Source: Acinetobacter sp. NCu2D-2
Lineage (GTDB): Bacteria > Pseudomonadota > Gammaproteobacteria > Pseudomonadales > Moraxellaceae
Assembly (NCBI RefSeq): GCF_001647675.1
Contig: NZ_CP015594.1
Location: forward strand, 1,550,001-1,614,000
Reading direction: 5' to 3'
DNA: 64,000 bases
The position numbers were made by a program, and so were the translations under genes. The notes below the pieces were generated by a model. That model had not been told where the DNA came from, searched no databases, and saw only the letters and a program-made list of their open reading frames with translations. Below, piece by piece: positions 54,958 through 62,467 of this stretch; the stretch's first letter is position 1, and each line of letters opens with the position of its first letter.

Positions 54958-55860
54958 TTAATCCTGATTGTAATAGTCAAAATCACGGTTCCACCCAAGT
55001 TTGGTACGGCAAGCCATATAGAAGTCATAACCAGGTGGGTGCAATAAATGCAATTTAAATGGATGCTTGCGGATATGGATAGTATCGCCGACATTCAGCG
55101 CCACACTGTTCTGTCCATCCGCACTGACCATAGGTAAAATTCGGTTTTCACGAATTTCTAAACGAATCTCACTTTGTCCACCGACCACAATCGGTCTTGA
55201 AGACAAGGTATGCGGATGCATCGGCACCAATGCAATGGCATCCATACTTGGGTGTAAAATTGGACCACCACCCGACAATGCATATGCCGTTGAACCTGTA
55301 GGTGTTGAAATAATCAAACCATCACTATGTTGGCGGTAAACATACTGACCATCGATATTTAATTCGAAGTCAATCATATGCACCGAACGACCTGAGTGTA
55401 AAACAATATCATTTAGCGCGATGGCATCATGAATGGTTTCACCTTTGGTTCGAATTTCCATCTCTAACAGAAAACGGCGTTCGAGCTGAAACTCACCTTT
55501 CAGCACCTGATCCAATTTAAAGATCACTTCGGTCGGCTTAATATCCGTTAAGAAGCCTAAACGCCCACGGTTTACACCAATCACAGGAATATTATATTTC
55601 ACCAATGCGCGTGCAGCATGTAGCAACGAACCATCGCCGCCAACCACAATCACCAAGTCAACCACTTCACCTAGCAATGCTCGGCTTACAGTTTGGGTAT
55701 TTTTATAGGGTACTAATTCTGCTGTATCTGCATCAAAGACAGGATGCAAACCTAAATTCAGCAGATGATCATGAATAAGACATAGTGTTTCAACTACAGA
55801 GGATTTATCGGGTCGTCCTACTAAACCAATATTTCGAAATGTCTTATGTGAAAATATCAC
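54958..55860 (-). CDS. nadK: NAD kinase
   Basis: 300 residues. GGDGSLLHAAR (ATP/NAD GGDG motif), the SDGLIISTPTGSTAYALSGGGPI diagnostic segment and the C-terminal INGV..GRLGFLTDI region are all present. It phosphorylates NAD to NADP. Operon nadK-yeaC. Confidence 0.96.
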   Translation of the reverse strand: MIFSHKTFRNIGLVGRPDKSSVVETLCLIHDHLLNLGLHPVFDADTAELVPYKNTQTVSRALLGEVVDLVIVVGGDGSLLHAARALVKYNIPVIGVNRGRLGFLTDIKPTEVIFKLDQVLKGEFQLERRFLLEMEIRTKGETIHDAIALNDIVLHSGRSVHMIDFELNIDGQYVYRQHSDGLIISTPTGSTAYALSGGGPILHPSMDAIALVPMHPHTLSSRPIVVGGQSEIRLEIRENRILPMVSADGQNSVALNVGDTIHIRKHPFKLHLLHPPGYDFYMACRTKLGWNRDFDYYNQD

Positions 55861-56090
55861 CTGTCGTGTCGCTCCACTACGATTCGACTCTATAATAGCA
55901 TTAAGCTAAGGTAGATTGACAATCACTAACACAGCCAAGTCACTGGAAAATTCTTATAAAATTGTGACCAAATACAAGCAAAGTTCGTCTGACTGATCTT
56001 AATTTTTACCTTAATAAAACGTTTAAATATTGCAAAAATCTCAAAAGCTTCGCATGATTAGCAGAATTTAGAAGGTTCTTATCTTTATTT

Positions 56091-58478
56091 ATGAAATCTG
56101 AACGTGGCTTAGGACTGATTGCCTTAATTTTTTCAGTCTTGGTGATCTCTGCATTTGTAGCTTTTAGTATCTATTTGATTCGCCTAGACAATATTGTACG
56201 TGAAAAATTTGAGGGACAACGCTGGGATATTCCCGCTAAGGTCTTTGCACGTCCTATGGATTTGTATCCAAATGCGCCCATTAGTGAAGCAGATTTCTTA
56301 GAAGAACTTCGACTTTTAGGCTACAACAGTTCAGATAGTTATACCAAATCCGGTAGTTATGTGACATCAGGCAATACCTACTATGTCCATACCCGTGGTT
56401 TTGACTTTGGTGATCGTGTTGAACCTGAACAAGTTCTAAAAATTGGGTTTAACAATAATCAAATCACAGAATTAAGTGCAACTAAACCTTCATCAACAGG
56501 AATGGTACGCCTTGAACCGATGCTGATTGGTGGTATTTACCCACAGCATAATGAAGACCGTGTACTGATCAAACTCAATAAAGTTCCGCGCCCTTTAATT
56601 GAAGCCTTAATTGCGACTGAAGACCGTAATTTTTATCAGCATCATGGTGTATCACCACGCGGTATCGCACGTGCGATTGTCAGCAACGTGACAGGTGGCA
56701 AACGCCAAGGTGGTTCGACCCTGACCCAACAATTGGTGAAGAATTTCTATTTATCGCCTGAACGTACGATTAAACGTAAAGCCAATGAAGCCTTTATGGC
56801 ACTTTTAATTGAGCTTCATTACGATAAAAATGAAATTTTAGAAGCCTATTTAAATGAAGTGAACCTAGGTCAAAATGGTAACTATTCTATTAATGGTTAT
56901 GGCTTGGCTTCTCAGTTCTATTTTGGCTTGCCACTGAAAGAACTCAATATTGCACAGCAAGCCTATTTAGTCGGTTTGGTACAAGGTCCTACACTCTATA
57001 ACCCTTGGAAAAATCCAGAAGGTGCAAAAAACCGTCGTAATGTAGTTTTGCATAATATGTTGGTGATGGGTTATTTAAGCCAATCTCAATACGAAACTGA
57101 AATTGCACGTCCATTGGGTGTTATTTCTAAACCAACACTTGGCCCTGCTCGCTTCCCAGATTTCCTCGATATTGTACGTCGTCAATTACGCCATGAATAT
57201 CAAGAGGGTGATATCACCAATCAGGGCTTAAAGATTTTCACAACTTTAGATCCTTTAGCGCAAACACGTATTCAGGAAAGCTTTAAGCAAAGTGTTGCCA
57301 ACTTAAGTAAAGCTAACCCTAAACGCTTACAGGATTTACAAGGTGCAGTTCTCATTACCAATCCTGATAATGGTGAATTGGTTGCTGCTGTCGGTTCAAC
57401 CCAAGACTTTACAGGTTTTAACCGTGCAATTGATGCCAAGCGTCAAGTGGGTTCACTGCTTAAACCTATTATTTATTTAAGTGCCATTGAATCAAATCGC
57501 TATACGCTTGCAAGTCCAATTGAAGATTCAGAAATCAGTATTCAAAGTGATGGCAAAGCATGGAAACCTCGTAATTACAGTGGCAGTCCGCATGGTGTCG
57601 TGCCTTTATCGCAAGCCTTAGCAAATTCTTATAATTTATCTGCTGTTCGTCTAGCCCAAGAATTTGGACTATCTAACTTTATTAATCAGCTGAAAAAGTT
57701 TGGTGTTACTTCTGAAATTCCATCTTATCCATCTATTTATTTAGGTGCAGTGAATATGTCCCCGATGGAAGTGATGAGCATTTATGGCAACTTCGCTTCA
57801 GGTGGCTTTAAACATCCAATTAGTGCGATTCGTAATGTCGTCGATGCTAAAGGTCAATCTTTAGAGCGCTACGGCATGACAGTACAAACCACGATAGATC
57901 CATCATCTGCCTATATCCTAAATAATGGCTTACAGCAAGTGATGCGTTCAGGTACAGGTCGTGCAGCCTATGCCACCCTACCACAAAGTTTGGGTCTAGC
58001 GGGTAAGTCAGGGACAACCAATGATACTCGTGACTCATGGTTTGCCGGTTACTCAGGCAACTATTTAACGGTGGTTTGGTTAGGTTTAGATAATAACAAA
58101 GTCACTGGTTTGACAGGTTCGTCAGGTGCATTACCCGTGTGGATTAATGTGATGAAGAATTTACGTTTAAAACCGGTTAATTTAACACAGCCAAATGATG
58201 TACTTTGGCAATGGATTGATGGTGCAACAGGTAAACTTTCAGGTAAAGGTTGCTCAGGTGCGCTATATATTCCTTTGACACGTCATTCAATGCCAAATCA
58301 ATCTTCAGGTTGTGGCATTACTGAACATGCACCTGAACCATACGATATTAACAGTGAAGAACCTGTCGATCCGTTTAGCAATGGATCAGGTGGTTATATT
58401 CAAGAAAGTGAGGATTATGGCGATAACCGTTCGGGCGAAACTCTAATTCTTTCCAGCGGGAGTTATAGCGCAGAATGA
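56091..58478 (+). CDS. mrcB: Penicillin-binding protein 1B (glycosyltransferase/transpeptidase)
   Basis: 795 residues. One N-terminal membrane helix (IALIFSVLVISAFVAFSIYLIRL) and a UB2H-like domain (~55-140). The GT51 domain has EDRNFYQHHGVSPRGIARA, GGSTLTQQLVKNFYL and KANEAFMALLIE (~180-370). The transpeptidase has SxxK in VGSLLKPIIYL, SxN in NSYNLSAVRL and KTG in LAGKSGTTNDTRDSW. The C-terminal tail (~755-795) is acidic and Gly/Ser-rich. It builds peptidoglycan in the periplasm. Its stop overlaps the next gene by 4 bp. Confidence 0.96.
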   Translation: MKSERGLGLIALIFSVLVISAFVAFSIYLIRLDNIVREKFEGQRWDIPAKVFARPMDLYPNAPISEADFLEELRLLGYNSSDSYTKSGSYVTSGNTYYVHTRGFDFGDRVEPEQVLKIGFNNNQITELSATKPSSTGMVRLEPMLIGGIYPQHNEDRVLIKLNKVPRPLIEALIATEDRNFYQHHGVSPRGIARAIVSNVTGGKRQGGSTLTQQLVKNFYLSPERTIKRKANEAFMALLIELHYDKNEILEAYLNEVNLGQNGNYSINGYGLASQFYFGLPLKELNIAQQAYLVGLVQGPTLYNPWKNPEGAKNRRNVVLHNMLVMGYLSQSQYETEIARPLGVISKPTLGPARFPDFLDIVRRQLRHEYQEGDITNQGLKIFTTLDPLAQTRIQESFKQSVANLSKANPKRLQDLQGAVLITNPDNGELVAAVGSTQDFTGFNRAIDAKRQVGSLLKPIIYLSAIESNRYTLASPIEDSEISIQSDGKAWKPRNYSGSPHGVVPLSQALANSYNLSAVRLAQEFGLSNFINQLKKFGVTSEIPSYPSIYLGAVNMSPMEVMSIYGNFASGGFKHPISAIRNVVDAKGQSLERYGMTVQTTIDPSSAYILNNGLQQVMRSGTGRAAYATLPQSLGLAGKSGTTNDTRDSWFAGYSGNYLTVVWLGLDNNKVTGLTGSSGALPVWINVMKNLRLKPVNLTQPNDVLWQWIDGATGKLSGKGCSGALYIPLTRHSMPNQSSGCGITEHAPEPYDINSEEPVDPFSNGSGGYIQESEDYGDNRSGETLILSSGSYSAE

Positions 58479-58663
58479 AGAAGTTTATCTTTATAGTTAG
58501 CATGATACTTGGCTGTTCTGCATGTCAAAATACTCAAATCTCATCACCACAACTACCAAGTACCCCAGTACATGTAAATAACAATGTTCCCACACCGGAT
58601 GGCATTGTCATTACACCGTATGAATATCCTGAAATTAAGCGTGAAAAAATCATACTTCCCTAG
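58475..58663 (+). CDS. Small lipoprotein overlapping mrcB
   Basis: 62 residues. ATG 58475 overlaps the mrcB stop (ATGA), so translation is coupled. Signal peptide with lipobox GCSAC; the lipidated Cys would be residue 17 and the mature protein about 46 residues, Pro/Val-rich (SSPQLPSTPVHVNNNVPTPDG). It lacks the TPR or globular domain of known PBP1b activators LpoB and LpoP. A 12-bp hairpin covers its stop codon. Family unknown. Confidence 0.78.
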   Translation: MKKFIFIVSMILGCSACQNTQISSPQLPSTPVHVNNNVPTPDGIVITPYEYPEIKREKIILP

Positions 58664-58676
58664 AGAAGTATGATTT
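58647..58676 (+). terminator. Hairpin overlapping the lipoprotein stop codon
   Basis: AAATCATACTTC, 6-nt loop containing the TAG stop, GAAGTATGATTT, perfect 12-bp stem. There is no good T tract, so it may stabilise the mRNA 3' end rather than terminate by itself. Confidence 0.6.
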
Positions 58677-58716
58677 CCCTCGATAATATCAAGTGAATTA
58701 ATAGAAAGGTGACTCG

Positions 58717-59562
58717 TTAATCTACTCTTTTAAGTTCTGTGAAATCACTATTCATTGCATCTAAAGCAGTAAAGATAGGGATATTCACCTTTTCCTTTAA
58801 ATCTTGAATTTGTTTCGAATTGAATACTTCGCCTTCACCTACAGTGATTGCAATCGCATCTACTCCTAACTGCATTAAGCGTTCTACATCCTTAAGATCA
58901 CTACATTGAGCAATAACACGTTTCCCTAGTGGTAATTCAATCGCGGTTTGGTAAAGATCATCGGTCGACAGATAAATCGTTTTTAGCTTTGTCTGAAGTT
59001 CATTTGTTAGTTCTTTAAAAGTTTTGAAACAAAGAATCAATTGATCAACTAAATCTGTTTGTAGTTCATTCAACTCATTAAGCTCAATTGAATAAGGTTC
59101 AATATTCAACAATAACTGTGCATCAGTTTTTAAATCTTTGAGTGAATCTAAATCTTTTTTACACATAATATGTTTAGGCCAAACCAAACGTTGAATGATC
59201 GCATCATTGGCTTTAGGAAAATTCAATGTGCACAGTTGTTCGCGGTCATACCAAGTCCAAGGTGATTTAATCAGTTGAAGCTGTTCAGGCTGAACTGCTG
59301 CATGAAATAAATGTAAATGAACTATGACATCCTCATATTCATGGCGAATAAAATCAAAATTGTGCCATTGTTGAATGTCTATACCGACTTCCTCATAAAT
59401 TTCCCGTGTGCATGCCTGTTCTGGACTTTCACCCTGCTCGACCTTTCCCCCTGGAAATTCATATTTGTTGCCTTGATGTTGCTTGGCTTCCCGCCAGCCC
59501 ACAAGAATTTGATCAAGGTATCTTAAGATCGCAATAGAGACATGAATATTCGGCTTTGACAT
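58717..59562 (-). CDS. Nudix hydrolase with degenerate ThiE-like C-terminal domain
   Basis: 281 residues. Nudix box GGKVEQGESPEQACTREIYEEVG (~38-60) is complete; the N-terminal ~130 residues match MutT. Residues ~140-281 resemble a shortened thiamine phosphate synthase fold (RVIAQCSDLKDVERLMQLGVDAIAITVG) but without recognisable substrate residues. MutT-ThiE fusions are common in gammaproteobacteria. MutT-type hydrolysis of oxidised dGTP is the likely main activity. Confidence 0.87.
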   Translation of the reverse strand: MSKPNIHVSIAILRYLDQILVGWREAKQHQGNKYEFPGGKVEQGESPEQACTREIYEEVGIDIQQWHNFDFIRHEYEDVIVHLHLFHAAVQPEQLQLIKSPWTWYDREQLCTLNFPKANDAIIQRLVWPKHIMCKKDLDSLKDLKTDAQLLLNIEPYSIELNELNELQTDLVDQLILCFKTFKELTNELQTKLKTIYLSTDDLYQTAIELPLGKRVIAQCSDLKDVERLMQLGVDAIAITVGEGEVFNSKQIQDLKEKVNIPIFTALDAMNSDFTELKRVD

Positions 59563-59633
59563 AACAGCACATCATTAAAATTTTAGGTAAGTGTATACGC
59601 TGGAATCCTTTTTATGAATTCTAAAATAAAGGA

Positions 59634-59663
59634 TTGACAGGCCTATTCGATAATGATTATCAT
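59634..59663 (+). promoter_or_regulatory. Probable hemP promoter
   Basis: TTGACA (59634-59639), 18-bp spacer and TATCAT (59658-59663). The -10 lies inside the Fur box. Confidence 0.7.
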
Positions 59664-59667
59664 TTAT
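59649..59667 (+). promoter_or_regulatory. Fur box
   Basis: GATAATGATTATCATTTAT matches the 19-bp Fur consensus at 15 of 19 positions, including all of the inner 9-1-6 part but one. Overlap with the -10 fits iron-dependent repression of hemP. Confidence 0.85.
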
Positions 59668-59699
59668 ATTAATCCATAATACACCACGGAGTCGATGGA

Positions 59700-59870
59700 A
59701 TGAACGCACCTTTTAACTTTTTCACTCGTAGCAATGAGCAACAACATGCCTTACCTATGTTACATTCCAATAATCTATTTGCACTCGGTCGTGAGATACG
59801 CATCATGCATGCAGGAGAAGAATATCGTTTACGTTTGACACGTAATAACCGATTGATTTTGACCAAATAA
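59700..59870 (+). CDS. hemP: Hemin uptake protein HemP family
   Basis: 56 residues from ATG 59700. The C-terminal LGREIRIMHAGEEYRLRLTRNNRLILTK is the HemP/HmuP signature (positions ~29-56). These small proteins help activate haem or siderophore uptake genes when iron is low. Unlike many hemP genes it is not next to a TonB-dependent receptor; the only iron signal here is the Fur box upstream. CGGAG lies just before the ATG region. Confidence 0.9.
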   Translation: MNAPFNFFTRSNEQQHALPMLHSNNLFALGREIRIMHAGEEYRLRLTRNNRLILTK

Positions 59871-59902
59871 CGATTAAAAGCCAAAACAATAAACGTGGTA
59901 AC

Positions 59903-59935
59903 AAGCAGTATGAATCAGCGCATACTGCTTTTTTT
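59903..59935 (+). terminator. Terminator of hemP
   Basis: AAGCAGTATG, 8-nt loop, CATACTGCTT then TTTTT. Also points towards the convergent kinase gene. Confidence 0.9.
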
Positions 59936-59946
59936 ATGTTGTAATT

Positions 59947-61257
59947 TTAAAATTGAATATGAATATTTAGCCCACCATGCTCTGACGCTGCTATGCTTAA
60001 TTTCGCATGATGTAAATCTATAATTTTTTTGGCAATAGACAATCCCAATCCAGAACCTTGTGTTTGTGTCCCCAAAACTCGGTAAAACCGTTCACCTAAA
60101 CGTGAAATCACATCTTCAGACAAGCCCTCCCCTGAATTTTCAATTTGTAGATATTGGCCTATCTGATTATTGCCAGCTTGCAAATAAACATCACCATTGA
60201 CAGGCGTATATTTCAATGCATTTTCTATAAAGTTACGCAGCGCAATCACCATAAAATCTTTGTGTGCCTGAATTTGCATATGGTTTAAATGCAGGTGAAT
60301 CTGAATATTCTTCTTTTGAATTAAAGATTCAAAATCATTCAGGATTTCAATCGTGATTTGCTCTAAATCTACTGTTTGCTTTTGCTCAGTCAATTGTTCA
60401 GTTGGATCGAGTTGAGCAAGCAATAATAGATTTTCAAGTACCTGCGTACCACGATTCACATCTGTCTGGATGGTATTTAAATCTTGTTTGAGGGCGGTCT
60501 GGTCCTGATATTTGCGCTGTAACACTTGTAAACGCAAATTTATTGCCGACAAAGGTGATCGTAATTCATGCGACGCATCGGCAGTAAAACGTTGCTCGGC
60601 TTGTAAAGCTTGATCAACACGCGACAACATGCGATTCAGTTGCTGGACGATCGGCTCTAACTCTTGAACTTGTGGCTCCGTATTCTGAATGGGACTTAAA
60701 TCTGTGGCTGACTTTGCTGAAATGGCTTGGGAAATATCATTTAAAGGCTTGAGCTGTCTTTTGACCAAGACATACAGCATGATCAATTGAATAAGCCATA
60801 AAAACAAAAGCAATAAACCAAAACTCAAGATACTTTGCCAAACATCTTCAAAACGAATAGAAATCGGCTGAACGACATTAACTTGGAGTTGATCACTTTG
60901 AGCCGTATAGATGCGTAAAAGTCTTCCATCTTTATACTCAAAGCGGTAACCATTCTTTTGAGCTTGGATCGGATGATGATAAGTTTGATCATCAGATTGC
61001 GTTAAGATCTTGCCATTCAAATATAGGGCATATTGAATCTCAAATTCTTCACTTAATTCATCAATTTGGGTATCACGTGCTTGATTCACATCTCCAGTAA
61101 GAAATTCTGAAATTTCCTGCATAAACTCATCATGTAATTGCATTGTTTGATAGCTTGAAACCACAATTAAACCCAGCCATGCGATCAAGCCTGCTATGAC
61201 TGAACTGAGCAATGCATTTTTAATAAGTTTACTTTGCAAAGAAATGCGTTTAGCCAT
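59947..61257 (-). CDS. qseC: Sensor histidine kinase, QseC-like
   Basis: 436 residues. Two membrane helices (~14-34 and ~148-168) flank a ~110-residue periplasmic sensor. HAMP-like linker (VKRQLKPLNDISQAI), H-box ADASHELRSPLSA, N-box FIENALKYTPV, G-box GSGLGLSIAKKI. It overlaps the regulator gene by 8 bp. The QseC label rests on the QseB-type partner and the YgiW-like neighbour; the signal is unknown. Confidence 0.85.
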   Translation of the reverse strand: MAKRISLQSKLIKNALLSSVIAGLIAWLGLIVVSSYQTMQLHDEFMQEISEFLTGDVNQARDTQIDELSEEFEIQYALYLNGKILTQSDDQTYHHPIQAQKNGYRFEYKDGRLLRIYTAQSDQLQVNVVQPISIRFEDVWQSILSFGLLLLFLWLIQLIMLYVLVKRQLKPLNDISQAISAKSATDLSPIQNTEPQVQELEPIVQQLNRMLSRVDQALQAEQRFTADASHELRSPLSAINLRLQVLQRKYQDQTALKQDLNTIQTDVNRGTQVLENLLLLAQLDPTEQLTEQKQTVDLEQITIEILNDFESLIQKKNIQIHLHLNHMQIQAHKDFMVIALRNFIENALKYTPVNGDVYLQAGNNQIGQYLQIENSGEGLSEDVISRLGERFYRVLGTQTQGSGLGLSIAKKIIDLHHAKLSIAASEHGGLNIHIQF

Positions 61258-61924
61258 GCTGAGTATCTGCCTTTGCCATGCGGTAACCGAGACCTCGAAT
61301 CGTTTTGATCATGTCTGAACCAATTTTTTTGCGTAATTGGTAAATGAACACTTCGATCGCATTACTCTCAATCTCATCGCCCCATGCATATAAAGATTCT
61401 TCCAACTGCTCACGGGTCACAATATGTTCAGGCTTCTGCATCAATTTATATAAAATCTGAAACTCTTTGGCAGTCAGATGAATCAGCTCATCAGATTGGG
61501 TAAGCTGTTTGGCTTTTAAGTCCAATTTTAAATTATCCCAAACTAAAATATCCGTTACGGTATTTTGTTTAAGTCGCAACTGTGCACGAATTCTTGCCGA
61601 TAGTTCTTCAAGGCTAAATGGTTTGACCAAATAATCATTTGCACCCAAGTCCAAACCTTGCACGCGGTCTTCAATACGATCTCGAGCTGTCAAAAAAATG
61701 ACTGGGGTATTTTTATTTGATGTTCTCATTTGATTCAGAATATCGTCCCCCGTGGCTTTCGGTAGTCCACGATCAAGAAGTATACAATCATATTCATGCT
61801 GTTCGATGGCTAAAACCGCGTGATCACCACGAGCAACCCAATCAATCACATAACCATCCATTTCTAACCAAGATTGGATACTTTCTGCTTGTGACGCATC
61901 ATCCTCAGCCAATAAGATCCGCAT
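61250..61924 (-). CDS. qseB: OmpR-family response regulator, QseB-like
   Basis: 224 residues. Receiver: acidic pair in LAEDDASQ, phospho-acceptor Asp in DCILLDRGLP, Thr in FLTARD and Lys in VKPFSLEEL. C-terminal winged helix (LTAKEFQILYKLM, ESNAIEVFIYQLRKKIG, IKTIRGLGYRMAK). Overlaps the kinase start by 8 bp, typical of a coupled pair. Confidence 0.9.
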   Translation of the reverse strand: MRILLAEDDASQAESIQSWLEMDGYVIDWVARGDHAVLAIEQHEYDCILLDRGLPKATGDDILNQMRTSNKNTPVIFLTARDRIEDRVQGLDLGANDYLVKPFSLEELSARIRAQLRLKQNTVTDILVWDNLKLDLKAKQLTQSDELIHLTAKEFQILYKLMQKPEHIVTREQLEESLYAWGDEIESNAIEVFIYQLRKKIGSDMIKTIRGLGYRMAKADTQHG

Positions 61925-61972
61925 GATTCACCCTCTAAACAATTGATTTATCTTGTATATGATTCATATAAA

Positions 61973-62009
61973 AAAACCACATGCTTTTTGTAAAACATGT
62001 GGTTTTGTA
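61973..62009 (-). terminator. Terminator between the YgiW-like gene and qseB
   Basis: AAAACCACATG ... CATGTGGTTTT with T tract in minus orientation. It separates the YgiW-like gene from the regulator genes, so read-through would be needed for a single transcript. Confidence 0.85.
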
Positions 62010-62029
62010 TTTACGACATGATGCTTCGA

Positions 62030-62389
62030 TTAGAATCGAACTTGATCAACATCCACTTCAACACGTTTGGTTGGTTTATAATCTACATCAATCTCACCAA
62101 TGATGGTCACTGGTGTTTTTGCAGAAATTGGTTTACCCATCCATAATTCATCATCAATTTCGACATTGATCACGCCAGTCGCATCACGGAATTGGTATTT
62201 CTCATCACCGATTGCTTTCACCACATAGCCTTTCAGTTCAACTTTACTGTCATCCTTTAAACTTAAAGCCTGTTTTACAGTGGTCTTTTGTGCAAATGCT
62301 GTTTGGTTCACAGGTTGATTCGCAACAGCCCAAGTGGTTGCCGAACTCATCGCTGCTGTGATTAATAACGTTTTCATAAATGTATTCAT
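62030..62389 (-). CDS. ygiW: YgiW/YdeI-type stress tolerance OB-fold protein
   Basis: 119 residues. Signal peptide (~1-23, ending AVANQ). BOF domain: VKQALSLKDDSKVELKGYVV, YQFRDATGVINVEIDDELW, PVTIIGEIDVDYKPTKRVEVD. Periplasmic BOF proteins of this type are linked to tolerance of peroxide, cationic peptides and other stress, and E. coli ygiW lies beside qseBC, matching the layout here. AAGG precedes the start. Confidence 0.88.
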   Translation of the reverse strand: MNTFMKTLLITAAMSSATTWAVANQPVNQTAFAQKTTVKQALSLKDDSKVELKGYVVKAIGDEKYQFRDATGVINVEIDDELWMGKPISAKTPVTIIGEIDVDYKPTKRVEVDVDQVRF

Positions 62390-62467
62390 GTTCTTTACCT
62401 TTGACTGTATTGTTTCGATGTGAGTATTAAAACAGCCAAAGATGAATTGAATCTTAAGATTGATTTT

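Noticed and set aside
59669..59884. 71-codon minus-strand frame
   Set aside because: It is antisense to hemP, which has a Fur box, promoter, family signature and terminator on the other strand.
59947..61924. PmrAB assignment for the two-component pair, given an EptA gene in the window
   Set aside because: The EptA-like gene is 28 kb away, and the regulator sequence and YgiW-like neighbour fit QseBC better than PmrA of Acinetobacter.
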